NCBI RefSeq assembly: GCF_001949145.1
Contig: NW_019091402.1
Span: 757,727-821,726, forward strand
DNA length: 64,000 nucleotides
Direction of reading: 5' to 3'
Origin: Acanthaster planci
Lineage: Eukaryota; Echinodermata; Asteroidea; Valvatida; Acanthasteridae
Of the stretch, positions 12,183 through 25,500 are shown piece by piece. The position numbers were made by a program, and so were the translations under genes. Every line of letters starts with the position of its first letter. Position 1 is the first letter of the stretch. The notes beneath the pieces are model-generated. The model ran no database searches. It saw only the letters and a program-made list of their open reading frames with translations, and was not told where the DNA came from.

Positions 12183-15100
12183 TTATGCTGGAAGGCAGAC
12201 AGTATCATGTGACTGGCGCTTCTTCAAGGCAATCCGGAAACCTCCGATCGTCCTGATAGGGTCCGAACTCTCTGCTTTCAGGGAGGGCGGTTTCTCCCCC
12301 GGAGGGCATTGAAGGGAAAAGTGCTTCAAAATGCCACCCAGGTACAAGAACAGCCCCATGGTCGCCAGCTGCTTGCCCAAGCAGAAACGAGGCCCGATGG
12401 AGAACGGCAAGAAGTGCTCCGGTATGAACACTCTGCCTCCTTCGTCCAAGAAATGCTCTGCGTGGCAATCAAATAAATAAGCCTATATATGTAGAATGTT
12501 TTGCGCATGACGTACACTTATGAATATCATTATTAGTGAAATAAGAATAGGGGGTGGAGCAATGGATCCTTGACGTCAGAAACATGCATATTCATTACTC
12601 ACTCCAGTTGTGCTCGACCTATCCGGTTGAAGAAAGTTTCAAGGCTTGTCCCGCAAACGAAAGTTTGCATTGGTCGAAAGTTATGGCATGAACAACACTA
12701 ACAAGCGTTTGGTTTCCATACCTGGTCGGAAGTTGTTTGGATCTTTCCAGTTTTCTGGATCGTGATGCACCCACCACAGATTACACAGAACTGTTGTGCC
12801 TTGTGGGATGTCATAGTCTCCCAGCCTGTGTAAGGCAAATCAGTCGAATTATTGTTCACAATCCACAAGGCAGCTTTCAGGATAGGAAGGTGTACATGTA
12901 CATGCGTTTTGTAAATGATGACGTGTACAAATTATGAAGAGCTAGACGCAGAACCAACCAATGAACGAGTTGCCTCATTACTTTCTTGAGCTGATCAATC
13001 TCCGGATGCAATTGGCTGAATGTTGGTTAATAATTATTGCAAATCACTTACTTTGTGTCGCATGTGGTCACGTGTGGACCATTCAGAGACGAGAATGAGC
13101 TGTGACGTAATGTCTCAAGCACCGTGGCTTCGAGATACGGAAGCCTTGAGCGGTCACCCCAAGTCGGCAAGCCAGCGGGGACGTTGTTGTCTATCTCGGC
13201 TTGCAGTCGTTTCTGTACCTGAAATCAAAAGCCCGGAAAATAAAAGAAAAAAATCCATAGAAGGAGCGAGGATTTAAAAACTCAAGGCTCACATTAACAA
13301 GTAAGGCTTATAAAGTGAAGATCTTCACCTCTGGATAATGGATCAAATAGGCCAACGCCCATCTCAGGGTTTGGAAAGTTGACTCAAAACCGCCCGCAAA
13401 TATCTCCCACATTGACATCACCACTTGGTCCTCCGTCATGGTGACGTCATCGCTTGCGCCATTATTCCGATTGGCACTGTCTTGTACGGACTTCAGAAAG
13501 GCATCGGTGATGTCCCGGATGTTATCGGGTCGGAAGGTGGCCACGTGGTCCTCGTACTGCGCTTGGAGAATGGAGTCACGTGTCTTGATGAGCTCCTGAA
13601 TTGTGCGCATGCGTTTTGATGGGAATATCTGAAAGTAAGGACGATCGGTCTGTTGAGTAGTGACTTAGGCGACTCCTAAGTGCTGCTTTTTGTTCCGAAA
13701 CATACTTTCCTTGCACAGTGAAGAACGCTTCTGTATATGAAGTATGTTGATAATGCAATAATTGCTTGAACCTGTGCTTTTTTATATACGATTGTTTTCC
13801 AAGCTCCAAATAACACCTGTGAAAGACCGTACATTTTTGTATTAATTAAGTAAGTAGCTGTGCAGAGTTAAGTCAAACCGACTAGAAGTCACTGACGGCA
13901 GAAACGCATTCGCCGCCGAACAGTTTGACGAAATACTCCAAGGTCGGCGAACGAGCACAAGAAGTACAGTGACTTCCCCGAACAGGTCATCGGAGTACAT
14001 GAGCAAGGATTTGGTGACGCGAATTCCTTCACAAACGACTGACAAGGCTGATGATCACCCATCAACCGGCTCTTCGCCAACTGACGGCCAAACAAGGGGT
14101 AACCACAATGGGTATTTTTTTGCACCTGGTTCATTCACTCAGGTGATTCCAATGAGAGTACTGGGGCACACCAAGGACCTTTGGATATTTGGGTGTTAGT
14201 AAAGTGCACTGCACTTTTTGCCGATGGGGGATTTTCTTGGGCTCAGAGTTTCACGTGACTGACGGTCAGCGTCAAGGGTCAAGAAAAGCCTGCAGCACCG
14301 TGGCAGATTCTGGGGGAAACATTTTCCTCTTTGCAAAGTTGTCTATTTTTGCTTTCTTCTCTTTGAAATTGCTTTAATCCGTAACGAAGTAATCAAATTT
14401 CGACGAATGAAAATTTCCCCTCTTAATGTTTTAGTTCTTTCTCAGAATAAAAGCAATGAGCAAGCCTCTTTTCGAGATAATTCTGTACAGTATTTTTAAT
14501 TTCTCTTCTCGTATACGTTTTTCCTTGTTGTTCACCGATATCGTTCTTAAATTTTTAATCTTTTGAGAACTTTCCCACCCACGTACGAAGATTTTCTCTT
14601 CGCCAAGGAGCCACCCATCTTTTGGGCGGGCTGCAGAGATCAATACACGGCAGGGGTGTTACCATAATGACCGCGTCAAGACCAATTGTCCCTGGTAATC
14701 GAGTCTCATCATCCCTTTTTAATGGCTCTCCCGCACCGGGTAATAAACTATAATTAGGCCTCTATGACAATCAATATCATAATAGTGTTGAGGGGTAAGT
14801 CGATGCCGAGGCCTTGAGGAGAATTTAAGAGTAAGTTCTGGAGACAATTAGTCCCTCTGATAGGGGGCAAATGAAAGTGCAGGAAAAAACCGCGTGACCG
14901 TTGACCCGTGCTTAACTCTACTCACAAAATCGAGGCACTGTTTTCGATCGACGGAAATTTTCAAACAGACATTGTCAATAGCTTCAGTTGTAACAAAGTT
15001 CCAGTTTAAATTTATTCAATTCCAGTTCATATCAGTCCACCGAGAATCCATTTAAAAGACACATTTGGGGAGACTTAACTCCAGTTCGATTTAAAATCGG

Positions 15101-17140
15101 TCAAACATTTAGTTCTGCCCCCCCAAAAAGGGTTAATAGAAAACTAATATTTCGCTTCGTGTGCCAGTATTCATAAACTGTCCGGCAGATCTGTAAACTA
15201 CTGTAATCCGTGAATACATCGATTAAAGTTTCGAAAACCTCAGTGAGCAATTTAAATACACGTACAGATATTAAAAACGAAATTTTAAAGACAATAGAAC
15301 GATACAATTTGAATTAAACTGGCCTTTTGAAAAACAATATTGCTTGTTAACACCACTTCTTTGGTTGTGCAACAGATAAATGACGACTCGACAAGATTTG
15401 AAAGTTAAGTGTTTCGAAATATTTTCCGTCTCAAATTCATGTCTTTTCAACAATGTTTGCAAAAGCTGGTTGTCACTGTTGCCAAACTAACCTTCAAAAA
15501 CGGGAACAGATCCAACGGATGACCTGGCTTGAACAGTTCCTTCAGTTTATGATTAGCCGAGACGAAAGCTTTCATCTCGGCATCGTCTGGACCGTAGCGA
15601 CAGCCAAAGGTCAAGCTGCAGACGGTGTTGATGAGAGCCACGGTCAACGTTTCGCTCGGATCTATTGGACGTCCATCGGAGGCTGCCATATCGGACACCG
15701 CGCCAGACACTTCTTGCAAGATGGTTTTTTCAGCGATGGAGCGGCCGCGCACTCCTCCGCTAAAAATAAAGGAGACGTAAGCTGGTATTGAAGTGTTTAA
15801 TTACATAACGATAATGTTGGATTCCAAACCTCACTTTTTTAATGTTGTTTATAACATTTACGCATAATTTTTCACAATTTTCCAGTCAAACAATTGTATT
15901 ACTGGAGAAAGTTCTATACACGAACATTACTTTACATCCTGTGCACAGCGTTTTTTAAGTAAACGTTTCAGTTTTATTTCTGCTGAATTTAACCTTTAAG
16001 GACATTGTTATCACTGATGGTTATCACTGAGGAAAATTAGTGATGTCTGTATGTATGGGGCTCTTATACACTCTGGAAATTAAAACTTTCCGAAATTTTA
16101 AGATGGATCAATAATATCTTAAACTTCTGAAAGATTTTCTTTTCTATTCATATTTGCGTCTTACAAAAATATCGGCCGATGATAAATTGAAAACAGTGGG
16201 TCTGGTAATTATATTATATAAAACTTCAAAGAATGCAGCGATCTTTTCAACTCAGTAATTTTTCGAAGTATTGGTTCACATCCTTTTGGAAAGAAATTTT
16301 AGAAAAAAAACAGAATTAAATATCGTGACTGAACACAGTTTCAAATGCCTTTCTAAAATCTTAAATTATTTGTGTATTGTGCATAACTTATTGTATCATT
16401 CCGTCTGTTGGTTCAACTTTGAAACTTAGCCCTTATTTGGATCGATGAAAAATCATTTCATATAAAAAAAAATAATTATATTAATCCTGTGTGTGTAAGA
16501 ATGCGTAACAAAATATGCGTCTGTCTTCCTATTTTGGAAAAGGTCGTTATTCACTTTTTCCAACTACGTCTGCACTGTTTGATTAAGAGGACTCATTTGA
16601 GGGTGGGAATTTTCCACCTTTGTTAAGCGGGAGCATTGAAATAAAATCTCTTCTTACAAAGTTGTCCAAAAACTGCATTAGAGAACGGCACAATTTCACA
16701 CACCTTTGCTGTAGGATCATGCGTAAGGCGGACGCAGCATCCTTACGATGTCCTCTCCAAGCCGGCCCATAATCCGAGAAGGCAATTCCGCAGTTTTTCC
16801 TGGTCAGTAGGCTGAGAGAGAACATGTAGGGCCGGCCGGCGAAGTCCACCGACCGCCTGACGAAAGCGTCACGGATCGCCCGCGAGCTACTCAGGACTAC
16901 GAATTCCTTGCTGCACGCCTGCAGGCCGAACACGTCCCCGTGTGTGGCGCCCAGCTCTCGGAGCGCGACACACAGCGGCCGCCCGTCGCCGAGGAACACG
17001 GCCAGGTTGCCCAAGAGGGGAAGCCCGGTGGGACGCGGCGGGAAATTTCGCCTGCGCTCGGAGCGCTTACAACCGTAACGACTTATTAGAAGACGGCAGA
17101 TAAGAAAGAACGTAACAAATATCAGGATCTCTGTCATCAT
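12183..17140 (-). CDS. Cytochrome P450, CYP2 clan (CYP1/CYP17-like), complete
   Basis: Six exons in transcript order: 17140-16704, 15759-15492, 13628-13329, 13218-13052, 12825-12722, 12457-12183 (stop TAA). They total 1551 nt, or 516 aa, a normal P450 length, and all junctions are GT-AG and in phase. Seen: an N-terminal membrane anchor of about 20 hydrophobic residues after MMTE; proline hinge FPPRPTGLPLLGN; I-helix FAGGFESTFQTLRWAL; K-helix E-x-x-R in VLETLRHSS; the PERF-region motif NNFRPEHF; haem loop FSIGPRFCLGK with the axial Cys. NIRDITDAFL resembles CYP1. Known: such enzymes are haem monooxygenases in the ER fed by P450 reductase. Substrate cannot be told from sequence; a steroid or xenobiotic role is inference. 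The first ATG fits the anchor position. Confidence 0.92.
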
Positions 17141-20100
17141 GACCTACTGGTGTCTTTCTGCTGCAATTCGTTGTTTTTATCGTGCAAACCATCCAACAAG
17201 ATCTGGTAAAGTCTACTCGATTCTTATAATTATGCAAACCAGCCAACAAGATCTGCTAACAAGCTTAGCACAACTTCTGTAGCACCAGTCCGCAAAAAGG
17301 TTTACTCGAAAAGATCTGATCTAATTCTACACAGCGCCAAAGACAATCATCAGTTTCTTATTCAGTTGGCGCATCGATCACCACCAGCAAAAGTGACTGA
17401 AAAAGTGCAGGGGCACTTGTTTGTCCAAGAAAACAAGAACTGTAATTATCTAGGAGAGCTTTGTGTTTGTCAAGGGGAGAAAAAGACAGCCCTGGTTTAT
17501 GTTGGTCATCGCGTGCATTCCTTCAGCGAACCCCCTTTTGTCAATTTGCGTTTCCTTTTACACCAGGGTATGAAACGAATTTCGGGTAGCACCTGATGAT
17601 GGGGCCGAGAAGGCCTCCGATTGGCCGAATCAAAAAATTCGATCGGTATGCGACCTTTCCCCGCGTCAGAAAGTTTGAGTGATAGCGGTGTGGCGGCGTT
17701 AGCTGGGGCCAGACGGGCTGCTTGAGGGCCCGGGGCCCTTCTTCAAGGATGGGACAATGGGAGGTAGCCTTCATTCCGAGATTCCTTTTGGGAATCTTCT
17801 TTGCCTGAAGTGGCCATTTGGATGCTAATCTAGTCAAAGCACTGAAAGTACAGTGAACTCCAACTTGTTAACTCTCCATTCGTGCCGAGAGGAACTCGCA
17901 GTCTGTAGCCGATTTGAGCCGAAATAAAACACCATATCATCGTACAATAAAATATTATTTCAAAGAAATCTGTGTTAGCCTACTAATTTCCAACGAACCA
18001 GTTGATTCAGCCAACCAGTCGTCGGTTGAAGCGTTTACGTCACTAGAGACTTTTCACAAACATGCAAGAATTTGGGTTCAGCAAATCGTTTTTGCAAAAC
18101 CAATCACTACTATATTCTAGAAAACATATTTTCGGCGCTCTACCTTGCAAGTCCAAACATCCCCACCCTGAAATTCGAAATATAACTCAAGCTTACACGG
18201 AGTACAACTCTGGAATCAAACGTAAAATCAAACCCCAGAAAGTTTAGACAAAATGTTCTTTGTCTATTTTACTTGGACCTAAATTTCTTTATACATGTAT
18301 TTGATGGCGAGTAATTTCTAGAAACAGTCGGTCAGCGACAGTTTCTTTCTAAAAGAGAGAAAAAACTAAATACTTTTTGGCCGAATAAAACCCTTTGTCA
18401 TCTGTTTTCTCTCCAAAATTAATGATTTTCGCGTTTAACCTCGGTTGAATAAAACCCGATTCCTCCCAGAGCAATTATTCACCTAGCTACACCACATCAC
18501 AATAACTGACGACCTTCTGTTCATCTCCCTCCCTCAAGGAGATAATGAAGCGCATTTCGCCCCTCCCCCCCCAAAAAAAAAGAAAAAAAAACTTGAGGGA
18601 AAGATGTTTGCCGGGACCCTTCCAACCACTTACATGTTTCATTGATTGGTAATTACAAAACGGTGTTACCTTCCCAACACAAGGACGAAAAGTACAGAGG
18701 ACCCCTGTCGACAGGGGAGAATGGGTCCGACAACGACCCGCGTCCAAGGTCTATCAACAGGTATTGGCGTGACAAGGACCGCCCCGTGCTGTGCTTGCAC
18801 CGGAAAACTTGCGCACTTGTGGCAGCGAGGGTGTTAATAAATACAGCTCACGCATGCGCATTGAGGAAGACGGTGATCTCAGCACGAGTCTCGTGGAAGT
18901 TGCATCCATCCGTATAGTACCCCTCCTCAGCGAATAGATCAACTGCCAGGAAACAGCCGTCGGGGCCGCAATCGCCACAAGGTTGAGCCAAAGCCACCCA
19001 AGTGACTTATTCACAGAAAAGTACAGTGACCCGAGAGAGTGCGAACTAATTACGGTATTTGGAGATAATACGTCTTTTGGCGGAGCGCTGTTAGGTGCAG
19101 GACTGGGACCGGACTAACTCTATCAAAGGAGAATTACCTCTAAGCCTTGAGTTTTCTCACACACACCCCAGATTACTGATTGCCGAGAAAGGTTTTGGGC
19201 CAACGGACACAGAACCGATTTTTTTTTTAGGTCAACATCTCGAGTCGTTCTTGTTGGCAGAGTGGCAATTTTATCGTAAGCTCACTGTGCAAAATCCTTG
19301 ATTTATCTTTTGACTGCCAAAAGTTCTTTTGAATATCTCTGTAAAATTATTGAGATCGTTGACTGTACTATAACAACAGGATAGTACAGAGCATGATTTC
19401 ATAAACAATGAATACGATCAACACATCAATCAACAAGGTAGCCGTTACTAACTTCGGGCTTGACGTTTTTATTTTTGTTTTGGACCTCTTCCTAAACATC
19501 CTCATGGGCTTACTGATTAACGTCTAGCCATTAAAGAGCATTCCCGTCAACAGACTTTTTATTTCCAAAACAATATTCTGCTGGCAATGTATTGCACATC
19601 GAATCAGTATTTCTGCACATCATTAAAAAAAACAACAACAACAAAAAAACCACAAACAACAAACACTACATGAAACAAATGACAATTACTTCATAAAATA
19701 ACAAGTAATCCTCAGTAGAAATTGTTCAGTTTTACAAATATCGATGAGGCCAAAATGAAATCTAAATAGGACAGTCAAATGAGAAGATCTTGCCTGGGGT
19801 TCCTCGAGGAACCTCTCGGTCACACACCAAGGAATACAATAAGTGTAAATAGTTTGTTGTAACTTGCATCAACCCACTTCCACAATCTGTAGTTTTGGGT
19901 TTTATCCAACTGTTGTAACCACACCTCCATGGTGGTAATGTACGTATACATGCAACAACAAACTCGAGAGTGTCAAGCCTCAGGAGGGGCCAATTTCATT
20001 GAGCTGCTTAAGCTTGAAATTTGCTTCAGCGCGAAAAAAAACCTCACTTGATATATCAGGTAACCAGCCAAAACTCCATGTTATGTATATTGTTTTGGGA

Positions 20101-22516
20101 TCGTATTTAGCTGTTTTTGGTTAGCATGACTATCAGATAGAGTTTAAGCTGGTAATCTTTGTTTATTAAGCAATTTTTTTTCCCGCTTACGCAAATTTTG
20201 TGCATAAGCAGCTCTATGAAATTGGCCCTAGACTACCAATTAAGCCATGGACTCCCTGCAGACCTAGTCCATAGATATGCCCCAAACGGCTCATGGGAAC
20301 CAAATCTCGATTTGAAAACTCTAAATTCTAGGCTACGAGAGCAGTTTGGAGCCCACAAACTCCTGGGTTTGTAAAATCATAGCTGTAGAAGGCTAATACA
20401 CAGGACTGGGAGTGTGTATTCGCGAGACATTTTGACGAATTTCGGGTGTTGTCTGATGATGCGAAGGTATTTTATTACTGTCATCCGTGGTAGTTTATTT
20501 ACTGGTCTGCAACCTTACACGTGGTTGTGCAACTGAGTTAATGAGAAACGGTATTAGATGAACAATAAATTCAAATTATGCTTCTTACAATTTCCCTGGA
20601 TAATAGTTTGATAAGGAGGATTTCTCTAAAATCTGTGAACAACAAAGTCTGAAATCTTGATGAGACTTTATTGCGTTAAGTTGTAACTCCTGACTAGATC
20701 GGTATAATTTATGGGCTTCATGAAATACGTACGTATAATCACAGAACTAATTATAATACACTTAAAAACTTCATGGGTAAGATTAGAATATAATTTGTAC
20801 AAGTAAGACCAGAAGTGTATCTTAGGGGAAATATACAGTAAAATTTTAAAAATTGGTTGGTATTTTTAGCAAGGAAAAAGAACTTTAAAAATTGACACAA
20901 TGTGTTCATAATTTAAGACAACTCTAACACTTCTGTCAGGTTTGTTCAAAGCGCACGTTCTTGAAGAAATATTTCCCACGCGAAATGAATACTCAACAAG
21001 TTTCTGAGCCAATGTTGACGTCCATGCGGAATTTGGACGCATTTGCATTATTTGGAAATGGAATGGTTCTGCACTATGAATTAACAAGTTGGTAAATTTA
21101 AGCTGTAACTTTCAACATTAAAACACCAATACAAATGCTGAAGTATAATGCCTATCGAGCTAGAGCAGCAAAGTTTCTGTGTAATCGCAAATTTAACATT
21201 TACGGAAGCACTGTTTTTAATCACTTTTTGGACAGCACATCAACAGAATGAACAAGCACCCTTCCAATGCAGCATATTAAGAACATATAATAACCCAGAG
21301 ACACAATAAAATCGGCATTTGATAGCTTACTGTTCAAATAGCAGATTTGTTTTCTGCGCCCGTCAATTATTCCAGCCACTCTTATCTTACAGCCCCAACC
21401 CTATATGTAGTTGCGATTTGGTCACAGTTTGGACACCGTTGTGTTTCAGATTTTGTCACTCTTTTCAGTGCTAACAAACATTTGCTTCAATGCTTTTCCC
21501 ACAGAGGATGGTTCCCCTGGGGTGGGGATTTCATCATTCCCTACAGCATGGAGCAATCCCCACCCCCTCCCCCACCCCCCGACAAGTTAGTGGGAAGGTG
21601 GGGAGGGGACATCAATTGATACCGTAAGTTGCAGTTTTTACCTTATTGCAAGAATTTTTAAGCACCTTAAAGACCAAAGATTCTCTTTTCCGTGTAAATC
21701 TTGCCCTGGTGTCCATCAGAATGTTGCTGCAAACACTGAATTCACTGAAGATTACTTATGCACTGCCATGCACTGTCAGTGCAGACAGCAGAGGGCGCTG
21801 TTCAGGATATAGCTGTGCAGTCTTTTTAAGCATTAAGCGTATGTTTATCACACACATCTGAGTGGCATGGTACTATTGCATGCTATGTACATGCAGAGAT
21901 TATCTTGAGTGCATTTGTGAGTTGCCAACCTCCAGACCATTGTAGACATCAGAAGTATGCTTCAGTTTGTTTTCTTGTAGGTTTCGATGGTTATAATGAT
22001 CCTTCAAAAATAAATACTGTGATAGAATGACCTATTTTAGAGGAATTTCATAAAAAATCAAACATCACAGAGCCCAATGAGAGATTGTTCATTTTGACGG
22101 AAAAACTAATAATAAATTTGCACCTCAGCATTTGCACATTTGCACCTAAAAAAACAAAAAACCCAGAAAAACAAAACTGACATAATTTGCCTTAAATGGT
22201 ACTGGCATATGGGTTGGAACTTTTACCTGGCCCATGGCGAAAAGATGAAAAACAGCTAGAGCCAATGAAAATTGTCACATAACGGCACAACCTCTTATTC
22301 TGAAGGTCGGAATGGACGGGAAAAGTGTTATCAATGAATTTGACCTGACCACGGGAGTCTATTTCGGCTTGCTAGACGATCGCAGACAACATGAATGCAA
22401 CACTGCTCGACTGTGAAATCACAGTGTTCATGGATACGTTTATAATCTTGATCCAAAGTTTCACTGTAACTTGTACCTTTTCGCTCCTGTCTTGGGCAAT
22501 TTTTTCTCAATCTCCT
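17141..22516. other. Intergenic spacer
   Basis: No exon that I can support on either strand. It holds one MITE-like element (19987-20228), simple A-rich and C-rich runs, and a short motif near 17573 and 20434 (acgaatttcgggt, then tgatgat) that occurs twice. The P450 promoter should be just above 17141; no clear TATA box was recognised. Confidence 0.5.
19987..20228. repeat. MITE-like element, family 1 copy B
   Basis: Ends ggggccaatttcattgagct and, inverted, agctctatgaaattggccc; inner gcttaagc motifs match the copy at 3055-3293. About 242 bp with no coding capacity. An open frame across its right end (20159-20374) is not a gene. Confidence 0.8.
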
Positions 22517-25500
22517 TCACTCCTCTTCCTTGGCTGTGTACACCGACTGACCGCACACAAAAGTCTTCTGGAGGTTGAGGTCATCGTCGAAAAGGAGAAG
22601 ATCAGCTCGGTTGCCCACCTTCACGGCTCCGATGCCTTCAAGATTTGCAATCCTAAAAATTAAAAAAAAAAAATGATTCCATTGGAGCAAATATCTGAAA
22701 GGTTAGCATGGTTGGCCAGAGAGAAGAGCACTCGCCTCTCACCAATGTGTTCCCGGGTTTGATTCCCTGCTAGGGCCATATGTGAGCAGAGATGTTCACT
22801 GTTTATCTCCTTTGCCTTGAAGATTTTTCTCTGGGATCTCCGGTTTGCCCCCTCTGCAAAAATTAACACTGCTAATCTCTCATTGTGCTCTGTGGTCTGG
22901 AATGGGTGGTTTAAAGAGCAACTCAAAGGAAAACATGTTTTCTCTGATTTTATCTGTTCAAATAAATGTGGAAGAATCCAAATCGAACGCAGTGTCATTT
23001 GTCTTCTGTTCATGTCGAGAGGCAAATTTTGAATGAAGAAGTCACAAAGTTTTTGTGATACCTAATATGTTTTTCGCTTCTGTTGAAAATTTTCTCTGCT
23101 GGTTTTAAGATGGCGCCTTTGCCAAAGTTGTCAAAGGGCAATGCCATTTTACGTGGACAGCCTTCCAGGGTTTGGCAGGTCATTGACACTGCAGACAATT
23201 CTGATGGATTTCACAAAACCAACTCGGCAACAACCGTGAGTGCATATCTGCCATTCGGTTTCACTTCAGAGTGGAAAAGTGTTGACAAAGTGGACGAACA
23301 CCGACATACCTCGCAGGGTTTTCAGCCACCATGGCCGCGGCTTTGCCTATTCCGGTGTGGAATATCTTAACCAGAGACCTGAAGGCATCCAGGCAGGAGC
23401 AGCAACTGCCGGCTAGGGTCGTCGTGCCTTCGATGACAAGACACTTACCGTCTGGAGTTACCGTCACTGAATTTCAAGAATCAAAGAAACTTTGTAATTA
23501 TTCTGTTAAAGAAATTTGATGTCTGCGGTGGACAGGACATCATCTAAAATCACAACTGATGAGATTGGAGTCCAGAAAAATGAGCCTAGGACCACTTTTT
23601 TGTTTCAAAGTTGACACGACAGCAAAAACAAATGCAAAATTGTGACGTCAAATCAAATTTTTTTGGCTGCAAATTTCCAAAAACTCTAGCAAAGTTTGTT
23701 GCGAATGTTTTGTGACATCCAATTTGCTTCGCTCTCGCATTCATCTGAAGTATAAACTGGTCTTTAGTTTGCATTAGAAAGACCATCATAAGCTCTGTGT
23801 AGAGATGGATCACTCCGTTTGGCGTCCAGGTGAAAACGGACATTATGTGGGTGAAAAATGTTGAAAGATCCTGTTGTCTGGCCCATCCTGCCTCTAATGC
23901 TTCAGTCAAGTCCATCACAACTCCTTCCACAAGTACCTTCACGAGTCTGGTCACAAGTCCTTTCACAGGACCAGTCGTAAGAAACAGGGTGAGCAACGAC
24001 AAAAGAACACTTCTGTCACAGTTTATTAATATAAACTACGACTTGACTTAAAGACTGAATGACTTGTGAAGAACTTTCAGTGAGTTGTGATGGACTCCAC
24101 TGCAGCTCTGCCTGCTTCTTACTCTCTCGGTTGCTGTAAGCCATCTTCTTGTTGGGTATGGCCTCGGCGGTGCAGTCGGACACGAACGCTACTTGATTAA
24201 AATGCCTAGAACTCAGCACATTAGACACAGCAAGCGGATGACTGTATAAAGAAAAAAAGAAGCAAACAACTGCGAAATAATCATTACTTTTCTAATCGAC
24301 TTCTGGTGGAGGTAGTGCTTCTCAGTTCAGAAGCTAAGAAATATTTATTCAAACATAACCTTTGACAAAATCCTGAAGACATTGTTTTTCCTTGTCAAAT
24401 AAACCATGCAGGGAAACTCGCGAGGCGCTTTGCAATAATCACACCATGTTGGTGGTTCCTCTTAACATCTAGTCCTGACTACCTAAAAATTCTTCAGTTT
24501 GGGTGACTCAGTACTATGCACAAGGAACTTGGTGTTGGACTTTGCTGCATTCAGGAATCCAAGCCTAGGGTGATGGTGTTGAATTTTGTTTGAGTGCAGA
24601 CACACCGTGGTCGTTCCCTGGAGTGACTGGCTAGTGGTACCATGTTTGGACTGTGCTTGATTTTGTCAGGGTTGGTACAACTACTGTGCAAGTCATCCCT
24701 AGATTGGATAGGCTCATCTACACCAAATGACCCAAACTTCAACTATGTTGACCATTTGGTGATTAACAGGTTCTCCCTGGGCATGTGCTGGTCAATACAG
24801 AGCCCTGCTGTCTGTTGAAATTTGTTAGGTTTCTAGCACAAAAGCCCATGGGAACAGAAAAAAAAACTGGACTCACACGTGGACCATGTCGCCGATGATC
24901 TCTACGGTTGGTGGGGCGAGTTTCTCATAGCCAGGCAGCGAGGGGAATCGGTCGGTCATTCCAAAATTGACGAGACTTGGGTTCCTAGTACAAAAAGTCA
25001 CATTGATAATTAATCAGGTTTAAATAATGAATGGCTTGAAATCTGCAAAACCCTTTTGATGTAGATTTTTATTTTGATATCTAAATTTACCTAACACTCT
25101 CCCAAACTTGACATTTTTATGAATTTCATTTTTCAAGCTTAGATAATACTCCATCACAGATTTTGAGGAAAGCCAATTCCATTTCCATGGCAATCAGTAA
25201 AAGCTTTGAATGAAACTTATACTATGAATTTGTCTGTTTATTGCTTTTCGGCACACAACTCACCTGTGATGAAAACTGCAGACGTTGAACAGATGTGTGA
25301 TATGAAACTGTACCGATGGTTTTATCTTCAACGCTCCTAGAATCTCTTCTTCTGAGGCGAGTCTGTCATGGCCCAATGCTGGAACAATACCCCTGGAGTA
25401 CACATAAACATTTACACAAATATACAACACCTTTCTCGACCATCACTGATACTTAATGTTCAGGGCACATCAGTGATCCAGTTGGGTATTTTGACAGCAC